From: Alphaproteobacteria bacterium
GTDB taxonomy: Bacteria; Pseudomonadota; Alphaproteobacteria; Caulobacterales; Caulobacteraceae
DNA: 64,000 nt
Assembly: GCA_018820275.1 (NCBI GenBank)
Contig: JAHJOO010000033.1
Coordinates: forward strand, 1-64,000
Reading direction: 5' to 3'
The notes under the pieces are model-generated. The model saw nothing but the letters and a program-made list of their open reading frames with translations. It searched no databases and had not been told where the DNA came from. Shown one piece after another: positions 7,930-16,206 of this stretch. Position 1 is the first letter of the stretch. Each line of letters opens with the position of its first letter. A program made the translations under genes and the position numbers.

Positions 7930-9018
7930 ATGACGCAGCAACGGCACGCGCTCGCGTCGGCGAAGTCGCTCAGCCTCGCGTTAGCGGAGAATGCCTACCG
8001 GGCTGACGAGGTCCGTCTTTTGACCGACGACCTGGAGGGCTGCGACCACATCGTCTCGACGCGAAACGGCCTGTTCGGCCTGTGCCCGGAAGGGCCCCGC
8101 CAGATCGCGTGGGGCCGCTTCTTCGGCCTGACCCTCGACGGCGAGGATGTGCTCGCGTTCGAGGCCTGCGACAGGCCCTCGGCTCACAGCCGGCGCGGCC
8201 GGATCATACGGCTGCGCCGGCGCGGCGGCCGCATCACCTCGGCAGACGTGCTGGTGAAGGGACTGGACAACGGCTGTCATCAGATCGACGTCATCCACGA
8301 CACCCTGATCGTCGTCGACACCTACGCGCAGAGTATCCTGGAAATCGCCCTGCCGTCGGCCGAGATCACGTGTCATCGGCCACTGGGGACTCCGTCGCGC
8401 GAGGACTGGGCGGGAGGCTACGCCCACATCAACGCCCTGATCGCCGTCGACGGCCTGCGCCTGATCCTGTTGCACAATGGAGCGGACCGGACGGGTCGGC
8501 CCAGCGAACTGGCCATCCTGGACGCCCGCTGGCGACTGCTGGAACGACGGCCCCTCCCGGGCCTCGGATGCCATGACCTCGCCCTCACGGAGCAGGGCCG
8601 GCTGCTCTCGTGCGGTTCCTTCGCCGGGGAACTGTTCGGGGACGACGGGTTCCGGATCAAGGTGTCCGACATGATGACGCGGGGGCTTTCGGTCGGCGAG
8701 GAGGACATCGCTGTCGGCGGTTCGCCGTTCGGCGTTCGCTCCAGACGCGACGAATTCGAGGGTGAGGTCCGCATTCTGGACCGGGGCTTCCAACTCCGCC
8801 GCATCGTCCCGATCCCCGCCCCCCCTGTTGCCATACGCAGGCTTGACGGACGGGATCTCACTCTCTCGCGCCGGGTCGCCGCCCTCGGCGTCAAACTCGC
8901 CCGCGCTTCCAGACAGGCGGGTGTCATCGCCGCTGAGGCGTCCGTTGCCGCACCACAGCCAGCAGGGGCACCAGAAGGGCCAGACCCAGCCCCTCCACCA
9001 CGCCCCCGAGCCCCATGA
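7930..9018 (+). CDS. Propeller-like protein of unknown function, 3' end recombined
   Basis: The 362-aa protein is not firmly recognised. Repeating units such as DNGCHQIDVIHDTLIVVDTY and LPGLGCHDLALTEQGRLLSC suggest a beta-propeller of the SMP-30/NHL sort. It has no signal peptide and starts one base after the methyltransferase stop, so the two are probably one transcript. The last ~30 codons, rich in Ala, Pro and Gly, are antisense to a truncated ABC-exporter gene on the minus strand. The original C-terminus was therefore probably replaced by a recombination event near 8930. A role in the lasso pathway is possible but unproven. Confidence 0.6.
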   Translation: MTQQRHALASAKSLSLALAENAYRADEVRLLTDDLEGCDHIVSTRNGLFGLCPEGPRQIAWGRFFGLTLDGEDVLAFEACDRPSAHSRRGRIIRLRRRGGRITSADVLVKGLDNGCHQIDVIHDTLIVVDTYAQSILEIALPSAEITCHRPLGTPSREDWAGGYAHINALIAVDGLRLILLHNGADRTGRPSELAILDARWRLLERRPLPGLGCHDLALTEQGRLLSCGSFAGELFGDDGFRIKVSDMMTRGLSVGEEDIAVGGSPFGVRSRRDEFEGEVRILDRGFQLRRIVPIPAPPVAIRRLDGRDLTLSRRVAALGVKLARASRQAGVIAAEASVAAPQPAGAPEGPDPAPPPRPRAP

Positions 9019-9121
9019 GGACCACCCTGGCGGCCGTTCCCGACGGCGGCCGGCGCACGCGAGCCAGGCCGGGCCCGGTGCGGAGACCTGTTCGCGCCAG
9101 ACTGACAGCACCGCCACACAC
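8924..9121 (-). pseudogene. N-terminal relic of an ABC exporter gene
   Basis: Read on the minus strand, the segment encodes VLMGLGGVVEGLGLALLVPL, nearly identical to the first membrane helix of the exporter at 48050-49771 (ALMGLGGLVEGLSLALLVPL). The DNA also matches, for example around CAGCAGGGGCACCAG. The reading frame stops at 8924, so everything after the first helix is gone. It overlaps the 3' end of the propeller gene in antisense, and its 5' side runs into the right copy of the direct repeat. It marks the loss of a transporter from lasso set 1. Confidence 0.78.
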
Positions 9122-9209
9122 CCCCGGCCCGGACGTCTCTCCCGACCAGGGGGCTGCCAGGTGCCGGAACTCCGGGCGCTATCCGCCCCCGATGCCCGAC
9201 CGCTGACGT
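9081..9209. repeat. Direct repeat, right copy, flanking lasso set 1
   Basis: This is the second copy of the repeat at 310-437, same orientation, about 8.8 kb apart. On the minus strand it lies immediately upstream of, and partly within, the truncated exporter gene, so it may derive from the 5' region of that gene. The sequences next to the two copies are unrelated, so the repeat edges are recombination points. Confidence 0.8.
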
Positions 9210-9329
9210 GCTCGGCGCCGCCGGCGGCGGAGATGCGGCGCTGGGCTTCCCGGTCGAGGGGCATATCGCTGCGGGTTGCCGCCCCCGGCGTCAGCCCGGC
9301 GCGGCCGTCGGTCCATCTTCAGCCGGATT

Positions 9330-9359
9330 CGGTGCGGCGTCCCTGAGGACCCCGCACCG
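9330..9359 (-). terminator. Hairpin downstream of the TonB-dependent receptor gene
   Basis: Arms CGGTGCGG and CCGCACCG pair over 8 bp. After one C-C mismatch GTCC and GGAC pair, leaving a CTGA loop. The hairpin starts 20 bp after the receptor stop at 9379. There is no clear U-tract on the minus strand, so it may act as a processing or weak termination site. Confidence 0.45.
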
Positions 9360-9378
9360 ACCGTTGCCGCCTTGCGCG

Positions 9379-11967
9379 TTAGCGAAAGCCGGGCTTGTAA
9401 GACACGCCGACCCAGACCGTCCGGCCCGGATTGTAAGCCGCTCGCAACGAGTCGCCCTCAACGCCCGACTGCTCGATCCAGAACGCGTCGTTGATATTGC
9501 GGATCTGGCCGGTGAGCCTGATGGAGTCCGTCAGCTGCCAGTTGGCGCTCAGATCGAGGCGGTCGTAGTCGTCGACCCACTGGTCGTCGACCGCCGTGGT
9601 CCCGAACGTGCCGGTGAAGGTGCGCCCCCGCAGGCGATAGGCCAGTTGGGCGTCAAACGGCCCAACGCTGTAGCTGAGGTTCAGATTGCCCAGCCACTCA
9701 GGCTGGTTTCGCAGTCCGTCGACCGTACGGGTGGATCCATCCGTGAAGACGACGTCCCACTGCCCGTCCAGCCAGGTGTAGTTGGCGGAGAAGCCAAGCC
9801 CGTCGAGCGGCGCGGGCAGGAAGTCCAACCGGTCCTTGACCATGCTGAGCTCGAGACCCGTCACCTTCGCACTGCCGGTGTTGAGCGGGATCGTCTCGGT
9901 GAGCACCACGATGCCCGACGCGTTCCGCGTCTCGCGACGCTCCCGGAAGGTCTCGTTCTCCAGATCCTTGTGGAAGATCCCGAGCGAGATGAAGCCGCCC
10001 TCGACAAACCAGTCGAGACTGAGGTCCAGGTTGTCGGCCAGCCGGGGATCGAGATTCGGGTTGGCACCGGCGACCACGGGGAAGCCGTTGCCGTCGAAGG
10101 TGATCGTCTGACCGAAGGCGAAATCCGCGAAGTCCGGGCGGGCGAGCGTGCGCGTGACCGAGGCGCGAACACGAAGGTTGGGGCTGATGTCGAAGGTGGC
10201 CTGAAGGTTGGGCAGCCAGTTGGTGTATTCGACCTCCCGCCGATCCGGCTGCAGGATCCCGGACTCGGTGCTGGCCGTCAGGTTGTCGAACCGGGTCCGC
10301 TCGACCCGGAAACCGCCGAGCAGGCGCAGGTCGCCGAAGTCGTAGATGGCCGTCGCGTGCAGGGCGGCCACATCCTCGACGAGCGTGTAGTCCGACGTGT
10401 CGTCGGTGGTCCGGCTGTAGACGCCCGCGGTCTGCAGGAAATCGCGATAGGCGACCGGGTCGATATAGGTCGGGGAGATCCCGTCGATGGTCTGCCCCGG
10501 AAGCGCCGCCGTCGCCAGCGTATAGACCGTGCCGGCGCTCAGCTGCCAGTTGTCCGTCGTGCGATCGTGAGTCCGATCCAGCCGGCGGAAGTAGAGCCCG
10601 CCCTCGAAACCGAGGCCGCGGCTCTCGGTGTGGCTATTGAAGCGGTAGTCGCCCTGCGCGTGGAAGACGTCGTCCTGGTGGGGGATGAGCAGGTCGAACG
10701 CATTGCGGCGGGTGCGATGCACCCAGCTGGTCGGGGCCACGATGCGCGGGTCGGGGGTCAGGGTGAACGCCGGGCCGGTCTGGCCGATGACGTAGGACCC
10801 CGCGAGATTGCCGAGCTGAAACCGTTCCGAGCGAAACAGGGCCTCGTCATGGTCATAGGTCAGGAACGAGGTACGCAGGCTCAGGGCACTCCGGTCACCG
10901 AGCCGATAGTCGAGGCCGCCGACGATCTGGAGGGTCTGGCGGTCGAGATCATAGGCCTCGAAATACTGCTCGGCGGTCGCGCCCGTGAAGGCTCCGGCGC
11001 CTTGCGTCGCACCGGTCACCCGATTGGCGGCTGAGAAGACGCCACCGCGGTTCCAGACCTCGCTGCGGCGGTCGTCGAAATAGCTCAGGGACGCGAAGGC
11101 ATAGAGCTGATCGGTCGCCCGGGCCTCCACCTTGCCATAGGCTGAGGCGGTCGAGGTCTCGCGCTGGAAGACCCCCCGGAATCCACTCCCGTTCAGGACG
11201 TCGACTCCGTTGACGACCGTGTATCCGGTGACCTCGTTGGCCTCGTCGAAGAACTCGTGCTGCTGGTAGTCCACGCCCAGGACGACACCGAAATTCCGGC
11301 CCGGCCCGAAGGTGAACTTCCCGCCCGCTTCGGTCCGGTAGGAAGGGCGGCCGTCGTTCGGCTCACCGCTCTGGTCGTAGACGCCGTAAAGCGTGCGGGC
11401 GCGGAAATACGGTTGAGTGCCGCCGTCGAACGCCCGCAGCGTGCGCATGGAGATGTGACCGCCGATGGAGTTGGCGTCGAGCCCGGCCCCGACGGTCTTG
11501 AAGACGTCCACCTGCGCGACGACGGACGAGGGAAACACGTCCAGCTGCGTGCCGCGGTTGTTGCGGCTCGAGTTCCAGATGGGCGTTCCGTCGACGGTCA
11601 TCGAGTTGTAGCGCGCGTCGAAGCCGCGCACGGTCACCGTCCGGCCCTCGGACGTCCCGAAGCCGCGGTCCGAACTGACACCCACGATGCGGTCCAGGGT
11701 CTGGGCGAGGCTGACGTCCGGCAGGTCCTCGATCTGCTCCATCGTCAGACTGTCGGCCAAGCCCTGCTGGGCCCGCCGCAAGGTCGCCAGTGACGGGGCG
11801 ATGCTCGGCCGGCCGGTCACGACGATCTCCTCAACCTCCGTCGCCACAGGATCCGGGGCCGTCCGCGACGGCGTTTGCGCCAGCGCTGCGGGTGCGAACA
11901 GCCAAACCGTGGCGAGGCCGGACGCGTGCAAGAGCGCCCTCAGACCGCGATTTCCTGACTTCAACAT
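9379..11967 (-). CDS. TonB-dependent outer-membrane receptor
   Basis: The 862-aa protein has a signal peptide (to about residue 30, ending AALAQ), a TonB box-like EEIVVTGR, a plug domain (LADSLTMEQIEDLPDVSLAQ) and a long 22-strand-type barrel ending in an aromatic residue (KPGFR). Such receptors take up large or scarce substrates with energy from TonB. The type resembles the carbohydrate-related receptors common in Caulobacterales. It is divergent from the ROK repressor, and the intergenic region holds an operator-like element shared with the PI-PLC/transporter promoter. A substrate released from a phosphoinositide or glycan is therefore plausible. GGGGGA lies before the ATG. Confidence 0.88.
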   Translation of the reverse strand: MLKSGNRGLRALLHASGLATVWLFAPAALAQTPSRTAPDPVATEVEEIVVTGRPSIAPSLATLRRAQQGLADSLTMEQIEDLPDVSLAQTLDRIVGVSSDRGFGTSEGRTVTVRGFDARYNSMTVDGTPIWNSSRNNRGTQLDVFPSSVVAQVDVFKTVGAGLDANSIGGHISMRTLRAFDGGTQPYFRARTLYGVYDQSGEPNDGRPSYRTEAGGKFTFGPGRNFGVVLGVDYQQHEFFDEANEVTGYTVVNGVDVLNGSGFRGVFQRETSTASAYGKVEARATDQLYAFASLSYFDDRRSEVWNRGGVFSAANRVTGATQGAGAFTGATAEQYFEAYDLDRQTLQIVGGLDYRLGDRSALSLRTSFLTYDHDEALFRSERFQLGNLAGSYVIGQTGPAFTLTPDPRIVAPTSWVHRTRRNAFDLLIPHQDDVFHAQGDYRFNSHTESRGLGFEGGLYFRRLDRTHDRTTDNWQLSAGTVYTLATAALPGQTIDGISPTYIDPVAYRDFLQTAGVYSRTTDDTSDYTLVEDVAALHATAIYDFGDLRLLGGFRVERTRFDNLTASTESGILQPDRREVEYTNWLPNLQATFDISPNLRVRASVTRTLARPDFADFAFGQTITFDGNGFPVVAGANPNLDPRLADNLDLSLDWFVEGGFISLGIFHKDLENETFRERRETRNASGIVVLTETIPLNTGSAKVTGLELSMVKDRLDFLPAPLDGLGFSANYTWLDGQWDVVFTDGSTRTVDGLRNQPEWLGNLNLSYSVGPFDAQLAYRLRGRTFTGTFGTTAVDDQWVDDYDRLDLSANWQLTDSIRLTGQIRNINDAFWIEQSGVEGDSLRAAYNPGRTVWVGVSYKPGFR

Positions 11968-12040
11968 CCCAAGTCCCCCATGTGGCTGGCGGAGCGCCGC
12001 TGCACCCGCCGGCGTCGTCTAGCGAACCAGAATGACATTT

Positions 12041-12061
12041 TAATAACGCATCGCTATTTAA
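12041..12061. promoter_or_regulatory. Candidate ROK-repressor operator, receptor/repressor promoter region
   Basis: The AT-rich imperfect palindrome TAATAACGCATCGCTATTT lies between the divergent receptor and ROK genes. About 15 of 21 positions match the element at 14389-14409 between the PI-PLC and transporter genes. NagC/Mlc-type operators are similar AT-rich imperfect palindromes. Confidence 0.5.
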
Positions 12062-12112
12062 CAGGGCGGGATCGATCTCGACCTGTGACGCATCCTCGCC
12101 TAGAAGAGGGAC

Positions 12113-13228
12113 ATGAGCGCCACCCCCTCCCATTTGAGCCCGAGCGAACGGAAGGTGCTGGATGTCATCTGGCGCCATGGCCCGATCGCGAGAATCGACA
12201 TCGGGCCGCTGACCGACCTTTCGACCATGTCGGTGACGAGGATCGCGCGGGAGCTGACGGAACACGGGCTCCTCGAGGAGGGCGTTCAACGGACGGGGGC
12301 GAGGGGCCAGCCTACGCGGCCGCTCACCGTGCGCGCGGACGCCGCCTGTTCCGCAGGCCTCTACTTCACCAATCGGCAGGTTCAGGTCGGGCTGATCGAC
12401 CTTTCGGGCCGGCTTCTGGCTTACGAGACCCGGCCCTGCGACGCCGACTCGCCGGGCGAAGTGGCGCGGGCCGCCGTCGATGTGATCGAGGCCGCGCTGG
12501 CGCGCGGCGTCGCTCCGAGGGACAGAATGCTGGGCATCGGCGTGGCCCTGCCCGGCGACTTCATCACCGACCGCCGCCAGATCAACGCCCATGAGTGGTT
12601 CCCGGGCTTCCGCGGACAGGACCTTTCCGCCGAGCTGCAGGCGGTCTGCCCCTTCCCCATCGTCGTCGAGAACGACGCCGCCTGCGCGGCGCTCGGCGAA
12701 CGTCTCGTGGGAATCGGCCAGACGCTCTCGAGCTACTTCTTCTGCCACATCGGGCACGGCATCGGCGGCGGACTGGTGCTGGACGGACGCTTGTACCGGG
12801 GATCGAACGGCAACGCCGGCATGATCGGGGTGCAGTTCCCGAACGGTCGGCCGCGCCCGTCGGGTCAGGACCTGTTCGCGACACTCAGCGCCGAGGGCGT
12901 GCCGGCGACCGACTTCGCCGATCTTGAGGACCTGCATCCCCAGGACTGCCCCGCGCTGAGGGCCTGGATCGTCCGCGCCGCCAACCAGTTGCGTCAGGGG
13001 CTGTGGGTTACGGCGCGGATTATCGACCCCGACGCGATCATCATCGGGGGTCGGCTCCCGCGTCACCTGCTGCAGGAGATCGTCGCGAGGGTCGACGACG
13101 CCAGCTTCTGCAACGAGGGGGCCCTGTTGCCGCGGCCCAAGGTGTTCGCCTCATCGCTGGGACCGACGGCGGGCGTGGTCGGTGCGGCCGCCGTGCCGCT
13201 CTACGAACGGCTGCTCATCGCCGGGTAG
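12113..13228 (+). CDS. ROK-family transcriptional repressor
   Basis: The 371-aa protein has an N-terminal winged helix (about 8-70, with the recognition part STMSVTRIARELTEHGLLEE). A ROK sugar-kinase-like domain follows, with GIGVALPGDF and the inducer-site motif HIGHGIGGGLVLDGRLYRG. The zinc-binding Cys cluster common in ROK repressors is not evident. Members respond to sugars or sugar phosphates and repress transport and catabolic genes. It is divergent from the TonB receptor and convergent with the PI-PLC gene (14 bp overlap). AGAGGG precedes the ATG. It is the likely regulator of both flanking promoters. Confidence 0.85.
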   Translation: MSATPSHLSPSERKVLDVIWRHGPIARIDIGPLTDLSTMSVTRIARELTEHGLLEEGVQRTGARGQPTRPLTVRADAACSAGLYFTNRQVQVGLIDLSGRLLAYETRPCDADSPGEVARAAVDVIEAALARGVAPRDRMLGIGVALPGDFITDRRQINAHEWFPGFRGQDLSAELQAVCPFPIVVENDAACAALGERLVGIGQTLSSYFFCHIGHGIGGGLVLDGRLYRGSNGNAGMIGVQFPNGRPRPSGQDLFATLSAEGVPATDFADLEDLHPQDCPALRAWIVRAANQLRQGLWVTARIIDPDAIIIGGRLPRHLLQEIVARVDDASFCNEGALLPRPKVFASSLGPTAGVVGAAAVPLYERLLIAG

Positions 13229-14369
13229 CCGCGCATCCCTGCGGGCGCGTCACGGGATTGCACCGGACGAAGACGCCGCGGAAGGACACTTCATAGGACC
13301 CCATGCCGGGTGCGGGCCACGGATAGTCCGTGGAGATTAACTGGGCACCGCTCTCCATTGCGACGTTCGCCCGCGAACGGTCGCCAAGCCCAGGTTCGAC
13401 CGAGTTGGCGTCGGCTCTCGTATAGATCAGAAAGCCTGCCGCGAGCAGCGGGCGGAAGGCCGATCCGTCGGGTTGGGAACGCATCAGCCAGGCGGTTCCC
13501 GGGTCATCGACGCCGATCGAGCGGAACAGGATCGGCTGGGCCCCGCGAGAGGTGAAGTCCGCATAGGCGGCCTGAGGTTCCGGGTCGTCCAGCAGCATGA
13601 AGATCACACGCCCGCGCAGCTCGGCGACCGTTGGCCACCCGTCTCTCCGGACGGCAGCGTTGACAGAGGCGAACCCGCCCTGGAGCTCGGCGGGGAGGAA
13701 CAGCCGTTCCTTCGGAAAGACGCCCAGGATCTCCTCGTGAAGACGGGTCCAGGATGCGTCATCGAACGCCGAAGCCTCTGCGGGTTCATACGCATCGGCC
13801 AGGGGCGGCTTGCGCCCTTCCTTGGTCTCGATCTGGATGATGATCGGCACGTGGCCGGGGTGCGCGTCCGACCAGTCCCGGATCTCTTCCAGGCATTTGG
13901 CAAATCGGAGGCAGGTGCTCCGGACGTCCGTGTCCGCCGCGTGGAAGACCTTGAACCCCGGGCGCTCCAGTTCCCCGCCCGGATCGACGGGGGCGAGCGC
14001 GGCCACAACGTCCGGCCGCAGCGCCCTCAGAAAGCCCGGGCTGGCGAATCGTCCACCCTCAGGGTCGTCATGAACGTCGAGCTCAAGAACGCGGACGCCG
14101 CGGGAGAGCTGTTCCGGGATCGGGGCATGGCTGAAGGCGAGCGCCGGCACGAGCCGCTCCGCCGTCCAGTCGGCGCTTTCGGCGTATCCGGTTTCGCGCA
14201 TCCTCTCGAAAACGGCGTCATCCGGTGCCACGTGATAGGAATTGTGGGTTCCGATAAGCTGGATCTCATGAAGCCGCACCGGATCCTGAGCCTTGGACAG
14301 AGCCCCGCAAGCACAGGCGACCGCCATCAGGGCCCCGCCCATACCCATCCGTCGCGCTAGCCAGCCCAT
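13215..14369 (-). CDS. PI-PLC-like phosphodiesterase (Ca2+-dependent type), secreted
   Basis: The 384-aa protein starts with a signal peptide containing ACACGALS, possibly a lipoprotein or Sec signal. It has the X-domain motif QLIGTHNSYH with the first catalytic His, LELDVHDDPEGG and a second catalytic region FKVFHAADTD. The family (PF16670-like) cleaves phosphoinositides or related phosphodiesters in a TIM barrel. GAGGGA lies before the ATG at 14369. Its divergent neighbour is a sugar-type transporter, which suggests cleavage outside the cytoplasm and uptake of the released inositol or sugar. The exact substrate cannot be read from the sequence. Confidence 0.8.
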   Translation of the reverse strand: MGWLARRMGMGGALMAVACACGALSKAQDPVRLHEIQLIGTHNSYHVAPDDAVFERMRETGYAESADWTAERLVPALAFSHAPIPEQLSRGVRVLELDVHDDPEGGRFASPGFLRALRPDVVAALAPVDPGGELERPGFKVFHAADTDVRSTCLRFAKCLEEIRDWSDAHPGHVPIIIQIETKEGRKPPLADAYEPAEASAFDDASWTRLHEEILGVFPKERLFLPAELQGGFASVNAAVRRDGWPTVAELRGRVIFMLLDDPEPQAAYADFTSRGAQPILFRSIGVDDPGTAWLMRSQPDGSAFRPLLAAGFLIYTRADANSVEPGLGDRSRANVAMESGAQLISTDYPWPAPGMGSYEVSFRGVFVRCNPVTRPQGCAATRR

Positions 14370-14388
14370 CGCCGGTCCCTCACAGTAT

Positions 14389-14409
14389 TATTATCGGATA
14401 GATATTTTA
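14389..14409. promoter_or_regulatory. Candidate ROK-repressor operator, PI-PLC/transporter promoter region
   Basis: TATTATCGGATAGATATTT lies 20 bp upstream of the PI-PLC start, between divergent genes. It resembles the element at 12041-12061 at about 15 of 21 positions, which links both promoters to one regulator. Confidence 0.5.
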
Positions 14410-14503
14410 TAGACCGACATAACGGCAACCCCTGATGCGTGCAATGGTCAGTGATGCGGGAGAGCGAGGACCACCGCCCAAGTCCTTTGATTGAGAGGGT
14501 CGA

Positions 14504-15823
14504 ATGACGATGGACCCGGGTCGATCTCGCCTGTCCCTGCTGCGAGGCACCGCCTATGCGTCGGGAAACTTCGCCAAGAGCCTGATCTGGAACGCCACGG
14601 AGCTGGCGTTGCTTTTCACCTTCACGGACCTGATGGGCATTCCGGCGGCGGCGGCGGGCCTCATCATCCTGGCGACCCTGGTCTGGGATGCCCTGCTTGA
14701 TCCCTTCGTCGGCGGCCTGGCCGATCGGACCGGGCGGTTCGTGCCCTTCGTCTGGCGGTCGGCACCCCTGCTTGGCCTGAGTTTCGCGGGCCTCTTCGCC
14801 AGCCCTGCCCTCGGTCTCGGCAGCGCCGCGACGGCCGCCGTCGCGCTCCTGGTTTTGAGGACGGCCTACAGCCTCGTGGATGTCCCCCATAACGCCCTGA
14901 TCGCCCGCATCGCCTGCACGGCCCATGATCGGTCGTTGCTCGCCGGGGCCCGTTTCGCCTTCAGCGCGGCCGCGACCTTTCTCCTCGGCCTCACCTTGCC
15001 CGCGATCCTCGCTCTTGAGCCGGCGGCGCGCGCCCGGGACGCCCTCGCCGTATGGGCGGTGGCGATGGCCGCGGCCGCGACCGCCGTGCTGATGCTCTCT
15101 GCCTGGGCCGCCTCACCCTTCGATCGGGCCGGACCCGGTCCGTCGCCGCCCGGAAAGACCGCGCCCCTCGGCCACCTCGTTTCGGCGCTCCGGCTGGGGC
15201 GGGTGCAGACCGTCCTGGTGCTGGCCTGCCTCGGCAACGGCCTGACGGCGCTTGTCGCGAAGTCGACCCTCTACCTCGCCGATCAGGTCTACGGCGACCC
15301 CACGCTCGCGGGAGGCGCCATCATGGCGCTCGCCGTCGGCCAGGTCGCCGGCATGCCCCTCTGGATCTGGCTCTCGCGACGTTGGGGTGTCCGCCTCGCC
15401 CTGGTCACGGCCCACGGCGTGGCGGGCACCTGCGCCCTGCCCCTGCTGGCAGGCGATGGGCTGTCCCCTCACCTGTTCCTGTTCGTGATCGGCCTGTACG
15501 GCGTCGGGGCGGGCGGGGTCTTCACCCTGATCTGGACCCTTACCTCCGAAGCCGCCGATGCGGGGCCGGGCGTTCCCGGCGCGAGCGGGGGGGCGATCTT
15601 CGGCCTGGTGATCATGGCCATGCAGATCGCCTCGGGCGTGGGATCCGGGCTGATGGCCCTCGGCCTGTCCGTCGCGGGCTACTCCCCCGACACTCGGGGG
15701 TCGCCCGAGGTCCTGACCGCCCTCGCGGGCTTCATGATCGCGCCCGCGAGCGCCGCTCTCGCCACCGCCTGGATTCTGCGCGGGAGCCGTGGACGATGCG
15801 ACCCGAAGTCACCTCCTCCCTGA
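14504..15823 (+). CDS. MFS transporter of the GPH (melibiose-type) family
   Basis: The 439-aa polytopic membrane protein has about twelve helices. The motif DALLDPFVGGLADRTG after the second helix and RTAYSLVDVPHNALIARI are typical of glycoside-pentoside-hexuronide:cation symporters. It would bring a sugar or polyol into the cell. It is divergent from the PI-PLC gene with a shared operator-like site, so both likely belong to one catabolic unit under the ROK repressor. GAGAGGG stands before the ATG. Confidence 0.82.
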   Translation: MTMDPGRSRLSLLRGTAYASGNFAKSLIWNATELALLFTFTDLMGIPAAAAGLIILATLVWDALLDPFVGGLADRTGRFVPFVWRSAPLLGLSFAGLFASPALGLGSAATAAVALLVLRTAYSLVDVPHNALIARIACTAHDRSLLAGARFAFSAAATFLLGLTLPAILALEPAARARDALAVWAVAMAAAATAVLMLSAWAASPFDRAGPGPSPPGKTAPLGHLVSALRLGRVQTVLVLACLGNGLTALVAKSTLYLADQVYGDPTLAGGAIMALAVGQVAGMPLWIWLSRRWGVRLALVTAHGVAGTCALPLLAGDGLSPHLFLFVIGLYGVGAGGVFTLIWTLTSEAADAGPGVPGASGGAIFGLVIMAMQIASGVGSGLMALGLSVAGYSPDTRGSPEVLTALAGFMIAPASAALATAWILRGSRGRCDPKSPPP

Positions 15824-16206
15824 CGCCACGAGCGTCAGCGGCCTGTGCCGCCCCAAGTGGAGACGCGTTCGCATTCTCCGGGCAGCACCGCCACGCACTC
15901 CCCCGATAGCCGCCGGGTCGCTGCGGCCCGGGAAATCGCCCCGGGGTGGCCACCACGAGAGTCAACACGCCAGCCATCGAACCCCGGACGAACGGCCGAC
16001 GGCGGTCCGCCCCGGATTGGGTCCCTCCGGCGGCGGGCGGTCGGGTCTTTGCAGATGACCCCCGCGGTGGCCTCCGCTACTGTGAAGCTGTGAGCGGGGA
16101 GACGGGCGGACGACGATGAGCGACACGGCCTTCATCGGAAGATCATGATCCGTGGCGGGATCCGGGAGATCTGAATCCGACGGCCCTGGTCGTCTGGTCG
16201 AAATCC
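15824..16206. other. Intergenic region before lasso set 2
   Basis: No gene was recognised. The 16-bp string CAGCACCGCCACGCAC at 15883-15898 also occurs in the direct repeat at 310-437 and, with one change, at 9081-9209. Very short frames such as the ten-codon one at 16116 have plausible ribosome binding sites but no precursor features. Confidence 0.45.

Larger units (their letters stand above)
9019..9378. other. Intergenic region between the propeller and receptor genes
   Basis: This 360-bp interval contains the exporter relic, the right direct repeat and a hairpin at 9330-9359. No intact gene was seen. Confidence 0.6.

Noticed and set aside
9208-11034. Long plus-strand open frame of 608 codons
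   Set aside because: It is antisense to the TonB-dependent receptor, whose signal peptide, plug and barrel are clear. Long antisense frames are common at this GC content.
9379-11967. TonB-dependent receptor as a lasso peptide receptor with isopeptidase
   Set aside because: No isopeptidase, sigma or anti-sigma gene is present, and the shared operator ties the receptor to the PI-PLC unit instead.
16116-16148. Ten-codon frame with ribosome site before kinase copy 3 as a third precursor
   Set aside because: Too short, with no leader motif, no Thr at -2 and no ring pattern.
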